From Perognathus longimembris pacificus (lineage: Eukaryota; Chordata; Mammalia; Rodentia; Heteromyidae): DNA of 64,000 nt. The stretch lies in NCBI RefSeq assembly GCF_023159225.1, contig NC_063180.1:9421297-9485296 (forward strand), in the 5' to 3' direction. The first letter of the stretch is position 1. Each line of letters starts with the position of its first letter. This document shows positions 34,524-47,100 of this stretch, one piece after another. The position numbers and the translations under genes are program-made. Under the pieces are notes generated by a model. The model was not told the DNA's origin. It did not search any database and worked only from the letters and a program-made list of their open reading frames with translations.

Positions 34524-35934
34524 GCACGTGTCTTCTTCTCACAAAACCACATTCCCCGTGTCCTGTCTTTGTTGCAGTTACCCGTGATTCCACACTCATC
34601 TGCTTTGAAAATTTTTCCTTTTCCTTTAGTAACAAAAGAGTTTTAGTGGTTCTGAACAAAAGAATTTCAGATAGAATAAACAATATGTTTGCAGAAAAAA
34701 ATATATAAATGAAAAGCATAAGAACTTAGAGTATGATTCTCTTAGTATAGCAATAGTTCTAGATTTTCCAAGCTACCCAGACTGGGTGAAGCAGGTATCA
34801 TTGACTTAAACTAGAATCTTTCCAATTTTGAATTATGCGTCTTCTCACAGCCCCACAATGATTTTTTTCTCAATATTCATTTTTAGTTTGGTTTGTTCTT
34901 ACTTTTCTGGTTCCTTGAGACGTATTACTAGTAGATTGAGTTCTTTTACATTTTTTGATGTATTTATTTCTCTAAACCTCCCTTTTCGTAGATTTTGTGT
35001 CCTATAAGTTTGAAATCTTGCCTATTCATTTTTATTCCAAGACATTCCTTAATTCATTGATTATTCAACAGAAAGTTACTTTGTTTCCATGTATTTCCTG
35101 AATTTTCAACATTATTTTTATTTTTATTGATTTTATCCTTTGTTGCATTGTGATCAGAAATGGCACTGGATATAATTTTGTTCTTATATTTTGCTGAGAA
35201 ATGCTTTGTGGTATTATCATCTGATCAGTCCTGAAGAATGGTCCTATGTGAATGAAAAAATGTGTTCTAGCAGCTATTGAATGGAATGCTTCTTTTGATG
35301 TCTGTTTAGTGTAGGCTACAATTCTAGTGTTTTGCTTCATTTTCTGTATGAATGACTGCTGAAAATGACCAGCTATTACTGAATTAGTCTATTTCTCTGA
35401 TTAAGTCTATTAATATTCGCTTTCCATTTCTGATGCTCCAATATTTATCTTATATTCATTTAGAATTGTTGTTTCTTATTGTTAAATAGACTCATTTAGC
35501 ATTATGTGATGACCTTCTTTGTCTCTCTTTCCCAATAATGATTTTGTTGATTTAATCTGATATGTGTGTCTACTACTTTCTAATGGATTCCATTTGCATG
35601 GAATACCTTTTTCATTCACTTAACTTTCAGTTGTGTGTCCTTAGAGGTACTGGGAATTTCTAATAGGCAAAATATAGTTGGAATCTTTTTTATTTTAATC
35701 TACTTAATGATGTTAAGCCTTTTAATTGGAGAATTTAATTCATTAATACTTTAGATAATCATTGGTAGGTATGATTCTCCTACAGTTACTATATAACTTG
35801 TTTTCTAGTTGTGTTGAAAGTGCCTGTCTTTTTCTCCATCTATTACAATATTCTGTTATGGTTAAGTGATTTACTATTAAAGTATATTTTGACTGATTGG
35901 TTATTATTTTTTGTTTGTGGTTGCCAAAAAGACC

Positions 35935-36127
35935 TTTTTTTTTTTTTACCAGTCCCAAGACTTGAACTCAGGGCCTGAGCACTGTGCCTGGCTTCTTTTT
36001 GCTCAAGGCTAGCATTGTACCACTTGAGCCACAGTGCCACTTCTAGCCTTTTCTGTTTATGTGCTGCTGAGGAATCAAACCTAGGACTTCAGGCAAGCAC
36101 TATACCACTAGGCCACATTTCCAGCCT
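35935..36127 (-). mobile_element. Dimeric ID-type SINE inserted in an ancient L1
   Basis: T-run, antisense right module (accagtcccaagacttgaac), and ID-like half with a deletion near acttcaggcaagcac, ending catttccagcctcc. Moderately diverged. Confidence 0.87.
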
Positions 36128-36601
36128 CCTTTTTTTTTTTTTTTTTTCTTTTAACAAGCTATTCTGAAATGTTAGTAACTTAAGGTGATAATAAAAACAG
36201 AAGTAAAACTTAACTTCCTTTTCCTCACATTTTAGATCTCTGTAGTCTTTTTCTCAGTACATTATTACAGTTGCTATTTATAATTGTCTTTAGTTTTTAT
36301 ATTAAAGATATTGGCTTAAATGACAATACTAAAGTGTTCTGAGTTTGTATTCTTCCTTAGTAGTGCTTTACTGGGTTTTCTTGCTACTCAATACCTCTTT
36401 CTTTTAATTTGAAGAAGCATTTTTTTCCATTCCTATAAAACAAGTTTCATGGAGCATATTGCCTCAGCTTGCATCTATACAGAAAACAATTTCTTATTTC
36501 TAAAGGATAGTTTTGCTGGATATGACTGTTCAATATCTTTTCTGTCTCTTCATTGTTGTGTAATATCATGTCCCTCTTTATGTTTAATAACATTTCTGCT
36601 G

Positions 36602-36820
36602 AGTGGTGGGAATGTGGCTTAGCAGTACAGTGCTTGCTTAGCATGCACAAAGCTCTGGGTTCTACTCCTCAGCACCACATAAACAGAAAAAGCTGGAAGT
36701 GGCGCTGTGGCTCAAGAGGTAGAGTGCTAGCCTTGAGCAAAAAAAGCCAGTGATGGTGCTCAGGCCCTGAGTCCAAACCCCAGGACTGGCAAAAAAAAAA
36801 AAAATTAAAGAAAAGAAAAT
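36602..36820 (+). mobile_element. Dimeric ID-type SINE, older variant, inserted in an ancient L1
   Basis: Variant left half (gaatgtggcttagcagtaca; gggttctactcctcagc) and full right module with an A-rich tail. It is flanked by a perfect duplication acatttctgctg at 36,590-36,601 and 36,821-36,832. Confidence 0.92.
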
Positions 36821-37574
36821 ACATTTCTGCTGGTAAGTAAGCTTTCAGGTAAATTGGGATATCCCTGTTACTTGTTGCTTCTCACAGCTCTGAGAATCTA
36901 TCTTTCACCTCTGAAAGTTTGGTTATAAGATGTCCTGGGATAGATTCTTGACTTCATTTTTACTTCAGAAATTAAACCTCTGTATCCGAATATTTGTGAA
37001 GTGTGGTAAGTTTTCTGATGTTAGTATTTAAGCTCTAATGTTATACAGCTATCTATCACTGACATTCTCAAGTCTTTATTGAACCACACTAACCAACATA
37101 ATACACTTTTTTTTATTGCCCTATCCTTCCTTTTTTGTTTCCTCCAGCAATTTTGTATTCCAAACAACCTTCTTTGAGCTCAATAATTCTTTTTTCTGTA
37201 CTGATCTATCTTGGTATTTAATTTTGTCCAATTTGTTTTTAAATTTTCACTGAGGATATTTTTCACCTTATATATTTCTTTTTTATGTTTTTAATTGCTT
37301 TCATCTTTATATTATGTTAGCTTTCTTCCTTTCTTTCTTTATTTTATTTCTTTTTTAAAGAAATAGCATGCCTATTTTCTTTAAGCTTATTGAATTTCCC
37401 AAAAAAACTGTTTAAAATTTCGTTTTTCCATATTAAAAACTACCTGATTACTTTTAATTACCATATTTTGACTGTTACATAAGGTCATGGTTTCTCGAAT
37501 CCTTGTCATGTGTGTTGTATGTATCATATACCAACTTACTTGACATTGAAGTATTTTTCAACCAAGGTTTTTTA

Positions 37575-37800
37575 TGTCAACACTGTGACTCACACTTCTA
37601 ATTCCAGCTACTCAGGTGATTAAGGTCTGATGGTCATGGATCAAAGCTAGCCTGTGAACTCTATGAGAGTCTTATCTCTAATCAATCAACAAAAAGTTAA
37701 AATGGAACTGTGGCTCAAGTGGTAGAGTGTTAGACTTGAGCACAAAATCTCATGGACAGTGCCCAGGCCGAGTTCAAGCTTCAGGACCAGCACATACAAA
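37575..37800 (+). mobile_element. SINE, Alu-like head joined to the shared right module, old copy
   Basis: Alu-like start (actgtgactcacacttctaa; agctactcaggtgattaagg), middle tatgagagtcttatctcta, and right module ending gttcaagcttcaggaccagc. Confidence 0.82.
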
Positions 37801-38393
37801 AACTATGTCAATTGTTTAATTAGTTTTGCTAGTTTTTCATTATGCATATTTAACACATGCTTTTCTGAATTTTTTTGAGCTAAAATTAGTTGGATCTCTG
37901 AATTGGTAATGAGCTGGTACAGTGGCCAAATTCTATTTTTTCACTTTTCTGATTACCTCTTTTAAGACCAAGGTGCTGGTCCTTTTACCTGCTTCATCTC
38001 AAGTTCAAGCACTTTCTCTTCTCTCAGAAGTTTATTGCTATTATTCTTTATTTTTAAAGTGGACTGCAAATATTCATTCAATGAATAGGAATCGAGTGGC
38101 TCACCTTTACTTATTTCTACTGGGATTCCATTACTCTTAGGAGCCCTCTTGCATGGGTCCTAAAATGTTCTTTTCCTGCTATCCTTTTTAACTTTGGTTG
38201 ACATTAAAATACACTAGTATTTATCAGCTGCAAAGTAGATGCATTGCTTTCAAGCCCATCTTTTGAGGGCTTTCTCACTAGATTTTACGTGAGGAGCTCA
38301 TGTGTCCCAAACTTCTATCTCAAGTAGACATGAAATTCCAAGGAATGAATTTGTCAAATTTATCCCTCTTCAATCTTCCTCCCTTCACTGATC
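37801..38393. other. Unassigned sequence
   Basis: AT-rich DNA, possibly more of the ancient L1 but with no landmark that I can match. Confidence 0.35.
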
Positions 38394-38403
38394 TGTTCTT
38401 CTT

Positions 38404-38613
38404 CTTTTTTTTTTTTTTTTGGCCAATCTTGGGCCGTGAACTCAGGGCCTGAGCACTGTCCCTGGCTTCTTTTTTGCTCAAGGCTAGCACTCTACCACTT
38501 GAGCCACAGCGCCACTTCTGGCCATTTTCTGTATATGTGGTGCTGAGGAATCGAACCCAGGGCCTCATGTATAGGAGGCATGCACTCTTGCCACTCGGCC
38601 ATATTCCCAGCCC
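38404..38613 (-). mobile_element. Dimeric ID-type SINE
   Basis: T-run, antisense right module (ggccaatcttgggccgtgaa), and ID-like half ending atattcccagccc. Flanked by tgttcttctt at 38,394-38,403 and 38,614-38,623. Confidence 0.92.
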
Positions 38614-38623
38614 TGTTCTTCTT

Positions 38624-40040
38624 AATGTTTCATACTTTAAGTAGATTTCAAAGTCAATTGTTCAGATAGTTTCTTTCACAATTTTCCTTAATATTTAATA
38701 TATACCATGCCAGGCTTTCAGAGGAAGTTTTTATTTGAATAGTTTACCATTCACATCTTATTTGAGCTGAAGATACTTTTGAAGGCAAGGTTTTTCCAGA
38801 GGCTGCTTTTTATTGCCTAAAATCACACTTAATACTTTAAAACACTCTACTGTATGGTAGAGATTTTCACAAATATTTCTTTCTTTTTGCCTTGATGGTT
38901 GTGTTGGTTGCAGTTATTGTAGCAAATTCTGATGGTGCAATGAATTTTTTATAGTAGAGGCAATAAGTTTAAGTTGTGTTTCTACTTTAACCCCTATGAG
39001 ATAGTAAATCATCTTCCAGAGATCTCAAATTGGAAGAAAAGCAATATTACTGCAAAAGTAACATTAATTCACTTTTTCTAATCAAACAAATAAGTAAACA
39101 TCATTCAGAGCTAACATATTGCTATATATGAAAAATAAGTCAGACTTTGGAGGATAAAACTATTGCATTTAATGTAAATTAAATAATATATCCTTTTATT
39201 TATTCTAGGGTGAACAATCATTTTTGAAATCTAAAACTATTTCTCTATTTCAGGAATATAATTAAAAGTACAGAAGCCTTTTCCTTGGGGGCATTCTTCT
39301 CCAAAATTAAACTAGGCAAACAAAATGATTTCATTTCTCATCATATTTGGATTTCACTAAAATTCAATTGTCATTTCTCTTTCCCTCTTAGTGAAATACA
39401 TAGTGGAAAATCTCTGAGTTCATTTTTCTTCCCAAATGCAGTGATTTTTACACTTCAGCCACATTTTTTCATTTTTGATAAATTTTGCTCCATTGTAAGT
39501 AGAGTACAATGATTATTGTACTTACAGTTACAACAGTGATTTCTTCCTTAGTGGACAATGTACAGATTGTTAGGAAATAAACTTCTGACAAGTATCCTTG
39601 ACTTGACATTGAATCTTCTTTCACAGATAATACCCTTTCTAATCTGTGACGTTTAGCTAAAATAGGGACCCAAACAGTTGGTATCCAGTGACCTTATTTA
39701 AACTAGAGTATATTGAATAAAATACACACATTATTTATAGATACACATATGTGTATGTTTGTGTATATTTATATATACATGTACACCTGCATACATATTC
39801 ATACACATACACATTTGCGTGCATGTACATAGACATACATCAAAACACACACTTGTATGTAGGTACACATATAATGCTATGTGTATATAGTACAGTTTTC
39901 CAAACTTTAACATCTCTATGAGAAGCTCATCCATAGTAGGTTTGATATGATAGAGGAGAGAATAAAAAGCCAAATCCAAGTTGCAGAGACTGTCATCCCA
40001 CTGGCTGTTATTCCATGATCTTATTTTGTTATACTTGCTT
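38624..40040. other. Unassigned sequence with a TG/CA-rich patch
   Basis: No element recognised. 39,735-39,890 is a degenerate alternating purine-pyrimidine stretch (TGTATATG/CACATACA words). It gives a spurious minus-strand open frame at 39,731-39,979. Confidence 0.45.
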
Positions 40041-40044
40041 CTAG

Positions 40045-40576
40045 TGAAAGACTAGGATGACTCCATCTTGGAACTGCAACCATCTTGTTGTTTGTGTTAA
40101 GCTAAGAATAACCCAGCACATACATAAAACCCAGGAAATGGCTTGTTTATGGTGAAACTAGCGAGAAATTGTACAGATTCGAGGAATGAAGTTGTTTGTG
40201 CGGATGTTTGTGCCAAAACCGACCAGCCATAAAGCCCATTTCCCAGATGGCCAAACCGGTTTGGGAATGTTCCAGTTACATTGACTGCTCTGGAATGTCC
40301 TCTGACCAATTTTAGAGAACCCCTAGCCCTGAGCCAATCAGATTTGTCCTCACACCCCAACCCTGCTTGCACTTCTGGTTGTTTGTAACTTTGTGGTTTT
40401 TTCCTTTAAATACCCATGTGAAACTCTGCTCGTGGCCTTCCTCCTAACCTCCGCTACATCGGAGTGTATGACAAGGTCCGGGCTGCAGCTCGCCTGAATA
40501 AAGCCTTGCTTTTGCATTTCGGAATGTCTGGCTTTTGGTGGTCTTCTTGGTGGTCTTCTAGGACTTGGGCACAACA
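40045..40576 (+). mobile_element. Solo LTR of a gammaretrovirus-like (ERV1-type) element
   Basis: 532 bases, beginning TGAAAGAC and ending GCACAACA, flanked by the 4-base duplication ctag at 40,041-40,044 and 40,577-40,580. The U3 carries CCAAT-type words (gagccaatcagat near 40,332) and a TTTAAATA box near 40,406. AATAAA at 40,497-40,502 is followed by a U5 with a duplicated ggtggtcttct. It shares its polyadenylation region with the minus-strand LTR at 52,550, for example ccttgcttttgcatttcgga. No internal retroviral sequence is present. Confidence 0.87.
40406..40502 (+). promoter_or_regulatory. LTR TATA-like box and polyadenylation signal
   Basis: TTTAAATA at about 40,406 and AATAAA at 40,497-40,502, about 90 bases apart. 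This is normal spacing for a gammaretroviral R region. Confidence 0.65.
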
Positions 40577-40580
40577 CTAG

Positions 40581-41288
40581 GTATATCAACCCATAGACAA
40601 CCCAGCTGTTATCATGTGGATCTTTGTTCCCTATACACTTTTGTGCCAGTAATTATGCCTCTTCAATATTCCACAATAGGTGATATTTGACAGTATTTAA
40701 ATTCTACGAATAATTTCTATCTGACTATACATATACTGATAATAACAAGCAGACTAGTGAAAGAATAAGTAATGCAGAATGAAAAGAGTTTGTAGAAGTA
40801 CTGCCTGGGATTGAGAGAAAAGAGGAATGTAGATCTATACTTTATATAGCATGGGCTTCTCGGTCAATGCCATCACATCCATTACCTCTTATGTACCTCT
40901 AGTACTTTTCACAAAGCCAGGCACAGTATAGATATTTTTGGTATAGTGTGGTATTTTTGTTGTAAACAAATAAGCATATTGACTTAATTCAGTCACTGCA
41001 ACTTACTTTACTGAACCACAGATACCTCTTATAAAAGCTTAGACTACATTGAAGACAAAATAAACATTCCTGCCTTTTACACTTATATTTTATCCAAATG
41101 ATAATAATTAGTAAGTATAAGCTGAAATGGCTAATAATTAATACATATAAGCATCAATACGCTATAGTAAGTTTGAAGTTGATTGTGGCTGTGAGAGCAA
41201 AAGAAAAACAAAAGCATAACAGTGCTAGCCATACTGATGATGATGGGCTGGGGGCTGTAACAGATTGGACCATTAAAAGACATACAGG
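40581..41288. other. Unassigned AT-rich sequence
   Basis: Nothing recognised. The plus-strand open frame at 41,098-41,340 runs into the L1 5' UTR and is not credible as a gene. Confidence 0.45.
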
Positions 41289-41640
41289 AGTCAGGGAAGA
41301 TGGTGGAAAATTAACAGGGGACCAACAGAGCTCTCTGTGAAGAAGTAGAGTTTTATGGTCCCACCAAATGATCCTATCTAGAGAGTCATAACAAGTAAGC
41401 TATAATTATACAGAGATTTATACCAAAAAAGAAAATTACAAACAGCCTGCTAAAGAAGATAGGTTAAAGCACCCGCTGTCAGTGGCAACAATGGCGGCCA
41501 GAGGAAGCTGGGACAAAAGCAGCAGAGACCCTGTGCTGCACGCTTGCCACCGATCTCCAGTGTGAATTTAAAGACCAGAAATGGGAATTCACATCTCAGC
41601 CTGCCAGAGACAGACTCAGAGATGGCTAATACATTTACAG
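41289..41640 (+). mobile_element. Isolated L1 5' UTR fragment
   Basis: The start gtcagggaagatggtgga matches the 5' terminus of the L1 at 17,685 read in sense. Further shared points follow in the same order: a caagtaagctataa block at 41,392-41,405, a cagagattt block, and a CCCGCTG-type block near 41,471. A second cluster with caatggcgg (YY1-like) lies near 41,490. No ORF1 or ORF2 follows. An A-rich stretch lies at 41,884-41,917, so this could be a retroposed 5' UTR transcript or a fragment left by deletion. It is an older subfamily than the 11-17 kb element. Confidence 0.6.
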
Positions 41641-43665
41641 GGTAACCAGCACAAGAACATATACAACTTCTTGATAGAGATTGGACTAAAAACGGTCAGC
41701 AGAAGGTTCATGGGATTTCAGTAAGTGAGGATTTCCTTGCAATGAAAAGAATTCCCCTTTTTTTCCCTTGTCATAAGTTGAATAAACCCACTGCATGTAG
41801 AATGTAACCATTTGTGGTCTACTTTTAACAGACTGTGTGACAACTCCTTCACGCAATATACTGAAAAGAGCCATAATGGACCAAAGCAAAAACAAAAACA
41901 AAACAACAACAAAAAGACCAAAAGTGGCATTTTATGCTTTCAAAGGCTCTACCTGAATTCTGTGACACAGAGGCAAGGAAAGAATCCATGAGAAATTCCT
42001 TAAAGTAACTCATGTTGCAAGTAAGCTAACAGGCACAAATTCTAAGATTTTTTACCATAAAACAAGTGAGATTCTGAAGTGCATTAGATTGGAAGTGAAA
42101 GAAGAAAACCTGGTTTGAGTAAAATGAATGGCAATGTAGCCATGAAATGAAAATCCAGAGTGTCAGGTAGAGAAGGTAAACTGTAGCTAAAACCAATCAC
42201 TCAATCTTCGTGATGGCTTTGGTTTTCTTTGTGTCTAGGTTTCCTTCCTGTCACCATTATTAATTGGTTGTCTAAACAAAGTATCTTTCCATAGCTGGAG
42301 CTTTAAAAATATGTCTGGGAAGGATGTCATCAGCTCAATCTGACTGTAATTAGAGAGGTCCTCCAAGGTCTTATCCTGGTATATTTTTAGGTGAGGAGTA
42401 TCTTACCTTGTTCTCATTGTGAGCTACACACAAAACCAATGTTCAACTGTAAGATTAACAATCTAGTTGTGGCCAATACATAAGCTACCATATGTGTTTA
42501 CAGATGATATTAACTACTATATCCAGTTAAAACACAGTATGTCTATATGAATACGTAGAAGTCTCTTTAGCGAAGAATAGTTACTTACTTGTTAATTTAT
42601 ATGATTTACAAACAATATAGATAAGAAAAATAGAAATAAGAATCATTCTGTGTTATGGTATAAGTCAGTTTACCATACTTAAACTGTGATCTTTTGAAGT
42701 TTATCTCATTTATTAGTAGAATAATTCATGTGACCACAAATGTGCCATGTAGAAGGGAAATACCAGAAGAGTTCAAATTCTAAGAAAGTGACATGATCAA
42801 AGGAAAATAGAAAAAGCTGCATTTGATTATTTGGTGGCTTCTAAACTCTTGAGTATCAAAGCAGAGTATCCAGGAAACCACTGGATGGAAATAGAGTATG
42901 TCTAGGATGGAGGCATTCTGCACATTTGAGGGGGTGGTAGTCAGCCCTTGGCAAATGATCTAATATAACAGCTTTAACTTGCCAAGAAAAGAAGTGTAAA
43001 CAATACATACAATAAATCAAGTCAATTTAAAATCCTCTTGTTTTACCTTCCCATTTTAATGTAGACACAACTGAAATTTTGAAAAAGTCATTCGGCTAAA
43101 AATGTAGAGATCAAGGTCATCTGAGCCAAATGTCTTAGTGGAGTTGCCTCTTGCCATTAAGAACTAAATCAGTAAGAAAGACCTATGGTAGAAAAGACCT
43201 AAAATATATAAAGATGAGTCACTACATGTATCCACCTGAGGTTATATTATTATGTTTGCTCTAGGATGGCAGTAGGTATGCAAAACACACTATCAACGAT
43301 GGCATTTGCAGAGGGAGAAGTTGATTTAACCAAATATCTTATCAATTTGCTAATCAGAAATGTCATGTTAGAGAAATTATTCCTAATGGGAAAGGATCTA
43401 GCATGGAATACATTGACCAGCATGGCTCATGATATTTGAGATTGATGTTTATGGGGCATGGTTCCCCAGAAATGAAATTACTAGTAACTATTTACTGCAC
43501 ATAATGCAAGATATGATAGAATTAAATGATTCACTCTTTCATAAGGAATGTGACCGGGGCACACCACACCTGGAAACCTATGCACAAGCTAGGATCAGAG
43601 AACCTAAAGTCATGATAAAGGGCTCAGAGCTTTCATGGTTTTGTGATTGCTGGTTGTTAAATGTT
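41641..43665. other. Unassigned sequence
   Basis: Begins with sequence that may be the rest of the L1 5' UTR fragment up to the A-rich stretch at 41,884-41,917. After that, about 1.75 kb of AT-rich DNA has no recognised feature. The plus-strand open frame at 43,429-43,689 crosses into the L1 3' end and is incidental. Confidence 0.4.
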
Positions 43666-43680
43666 TTTCTGTGTTTTTTT
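43666..43680. repeat. Target-site duplication of the 43.7-50.9 kb L1 (left copy)
   Basis: tttctgtgttttttt here is repeated exactly at 50,867-50,881. In L1 sense the insertion point reads TT/AAAA-like, as expected for the L1 endonuclease. Confidence 0.85.
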
Positions 43681-44114
43681 ATTAATTAAATTTTGTTGAC
43701 AAGGTGTTGTGCAAAAAGGGTACAGTTACATAATAGGGCAGTGAGTACATTTCTTGTGATATCATACAACCTCATTTTTCTTTCCCTTCCCTAGATCAGT
43801 GAGGCATATATACAATAGCCAGTGTACCAAATCATACACAGTAGCCATGTGGCATACACCAATGGAAACTCACATAGAACTTTAAATATAACATCAACAA
43901 TAGAGTTTGCTTATCCTTGTCTTTTATGATCATATATACATAGCTGTTGAGCTATTGTGATCCACTGAGAGGTCTATTTTAGACCTTTTCATGTTTAGTA
44001 GTTGTTTGGTTTTAGTTACATAATGTAAGGTCACAGATCCAAACCTGTGGAAATACCATTTGACAAGAAGTTTTTTTGTTTCGCAGACCTCATCTCTACT
44101 GTCCTTGCCCCATC

Positions 44115-47100
44115 CTAACAGTCATATATCAAGGAGATAATGCCCCTTTCTTTGTGTTCTAGGCTTGTTTTGCTCAACATTATTTGTTCAAGTTCTGACC
44201 ATTTCCTTGCGAATACCAATATTTTATCATTTCTAATCACTATGTAGCATTCCATTGTATATAGGTACCACATTTTTTGGATCCATAAATCTGTAGAGGG
44301 GCATCTGGGTTGTTTCAATATTTTGGCTATTGTGAATTGTGCAGCAATGAACATGGGAGTGCAGATGTCTTTTTGATATCCTGAGACTTGTTGTTCAGGA
44401 TAGATGCCTAGGAGTGGTGTGGCTGGGTCATAGGGTATGTCTATGCTGAGCTTTTTGAGGAACCCCCATACTGTTCTCCAAAGTGCTTGTACTAATTTGC
44501 ACTCCCACCTTCAGTAGGAAAGGGTTCCTCTTTTCCCACATCTCCTCCAGCATTTGTTGTTGCCTGAGTTCATAGTATAGGCCATTCTAACTGGAATGAG
44601 GTGGTATCTCAGGGTTGTTTTTATTTGCATTTCCTTTACTGCCAGGGATGTTGAATACTTCCTCATATGTTTCTTTGCCATTTTTATCTCTTCTTCTGTG
44701 AAGTCTCTCTTTAGCTCCTTTGCCCATTTAATAATTGGTTTACTGGGTTTGGAGGGGGTTAGTCTTTTGAGTTCTCTGTAGATGATGAATATTAGACCTT
44801 TGTCTGTTTCTGTGCTGGTGAAGACCCTTTCCTATATGGTTGGCTGTCTTTCTAGTTTGGTGGCTATGTCTTTAGCTGTGCAGAAACTTTTTATTTTGTA
44901 GTAGTCTCATTTGTCCAGTCTCTCCCCTATCTGTTTTGCCCCTGGGACTATGTTCAGGAAGTTCCTTCCTGTGCCTATAAGTTCTAGCGTCTTTCCTAAT
45001 CTGTCCTTCAGTAGTTTCAAAGATTCAGGTCTGATGTTGAGGTCCTTAATCCATGGTGATAGGCTAGGGTCTACTTTGAGTTTTCTACATATGGTTGCCC
45101 AGTTTTCCCAGCACCAGTGGTTGAAGAGGCTGTTTTTTCCATTGTCTGTCTTTAGCTCCTATGTCGAATATCAGCTGACTGTAAGAATGCAGCTTTATTT
45201 CTGGGTCTTCTATTCTATTCCATTGTTCTTCAGGTCTGCTTTTATACCAATACTAGGTTGTTTTTGTTATGATGACTCTATAATACAGCTTGAAATCTGG
45301 TATTGTGATACCTCCTGCACTGCTTCTTTTGCCTAGAATTGCTTTGGCTATTCTAGGTCTTTTGCTATTCCATATGAATTTATGGGTTGCTTTCCCTATT
45401 TCAGTGAAGAATGTAGCTGGGATCTTGATGGGGATTGCATTGAATATGTATAACATTTTGGGCAATATGGCCATATTCAGTATATTGATTCTGCCTGCCC
45501 ATGAGCTTGGGAGGTCTTTCTATCTCCTTGTGTCCTCTTTGATTTCCCTGTTTAGATTTTTATAGTTCTCATTAAATAGATCATTCACGTCTTTAGTTAG
45601 GTTAATCCTTAGGTAATTTATTCTTTTTTTAGCTTTGTAAATAGTATTATTTCCATAATTTCCTTTTCTGCTTATACATTCCTGGTGTACTTAAAAGCTG
45701 CTGATTTTTTGTGGGTTGATTTTGTATCCTGCTACTTTGCCAAAATGGTTTATTGGGTCTAGGAGTTTGGGGACTGATTTTTTGGCGTCCTTCAGATATA
45801 AGATCATGTCATTTGAGACAGGGATGGTTTGATTTCTTCTTTGCCAAGGTGGATCCCTTTGATTTCCTCCCTTGCATTATTGCTATGGCTAGGGATTCCA
45901 GTACTATGTTGAATAGCAGCTGGGAGAGTGGGTATCCTTGTCTTGTTCCTGAGTTTAGGGGAAATGGTTTTAGTTTTTCCCCATTTAATAAGATATTAGC
46001 AGTTGGTCTGTTGTATATGGCTTTTATTGTTTTAAAGAATGTTCCCTCTATTCCTGTTCTCTCCAGGGCTTTTAACATATATGGGTGTTGTATTTTGACA
46101 GAGGCTTTTTGGGCATCGACTGAGATGATGATGTGGTTCTTGGTCTTAGCTCTGTTGATGTGGTGAATTACGTGCTGATGTTGAACCATTCTTGTGTCTG
46201 TGAGATGAAGCCTATTTGATCATGATGTATAATTTTCTTGATCAGTTTCTCGATTCTGTTAGCTAATATTTTGTTGAGGAGCTTTGCATCTGTGTTCATT
46301 AGTGATATTGATCTGTATTTGTCTTTTTTGGTTGGGTCTTTGCCTGGTTTGGGGATGAGTATATTAGCTTCATAGAATGAGTTTGGGATTTCTCCCTATG
46401 TTTCCATTTCATGGAAGAGTTTGAGGAGTATTGATATTAGCTCCTCACTGAAAGTTTTATAGAACTCATTGATGAATCCATCTGGGTCTGCGCTTTTCTT
46501 TGTTGGGAGGCTCTTGATTACCTCCTCTATCTCACTGTAAGTTATTGGTTTATTTGGTTGATTTATTTCTTCTTGATTCAGTTTGGGCAGTTTATACTTC
46601 TCTAAGAATTGATCCATTTCTGTAAAATTATCATTCTTTAGTGAGTAGAGGTTCTAGAAATATTTTCTTATGATTGTTTGAATATCCTGTGTATTTGTTG
46701 TAATTTTTTGGGCGGAGTTCCTGATCTTATGGACATGAGTCTCTTCTCTTCTTTGTTTTTTTTGTAAGTCTTGCAAAAGGTCTGTCAATTTTATTTATTT
46801 TCTCAAAGAACCAGCTTTTAGTTTTATTTACTTGTTGAATGGTCTTTCTATTTTCAATCAGATTTACCTCTTCTTTAATCTTTGTGATCTCTCTCCTCCT
46901 AGTCATTTTATATTGAATTTTTTCTTGTTTCTCCATATGTTTTAGCTCCATCGTGAGGTTATTTACCTGTTCTGATTCCATTCTTATAATGTATGAGCTG
47001 AGGGCAATGATCTTGTCCCTCAGCACTGGCTTTGCTGCGTCCCATAAATTTCTTTGTGATGTATTTTCATCATCATTGTGCCTTATGAACTCTTTAATCT

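Larger units (their letters stand above)
34059..34594 (+). mobile_element. Solo LTR of an ERVK-like (class II) element
   Basis: 536 bases with perfect terminal inverted repeats TGTGGAA / TTCCACA and a perfect 6-base duplication ctcatc at 34,053-34,058 and 34,595-34,600. It has three tandem repeats in U3 (34,255-34,370), TATATAA at 34,496-34,502 and AATAAA at 34,518-34,523. The very short distance from TATA to AATAAA, the 6-base duplication and the LTR length fit class II (betaretrovirus-like) LTRs. No internal sequence is present. The intact ends suggest a fairly recent insertion. Confidence 0.9.
34840..37560 (-). mobile_element. Ancient L1 in antisense, strongly diverged
   Basis: Antisense landmarks of old mammalian L1s appear in order. 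First comes ORF2 upstream of the reverse transcriptase (around 34,950-35,100), then the tgttgcattgtgatcagaaa phrase at about 35,142. The endonuclease region follows with ccaataatgattttgttgat and ttggagaatttaattcatta. Next is an ORF1-like region at about 36,500-36,960 (ttttgctggatatgactg; agtttggttataagatgtcc). Identity is low and no open frame survives. It is interrupted by two SINEs. The ends are not visible, and a stretch near 37,560 may no longer belong to it. Confidence 0.65.

Noticed and set aside
32958..34594. A single provirus with LTRs at both ends
   Set aside because: The two LTRs differ in sequence, in terminal repeats and in duplication size (4 against 6 bases), and the 490 bases between them show no retroviral coding sequence.
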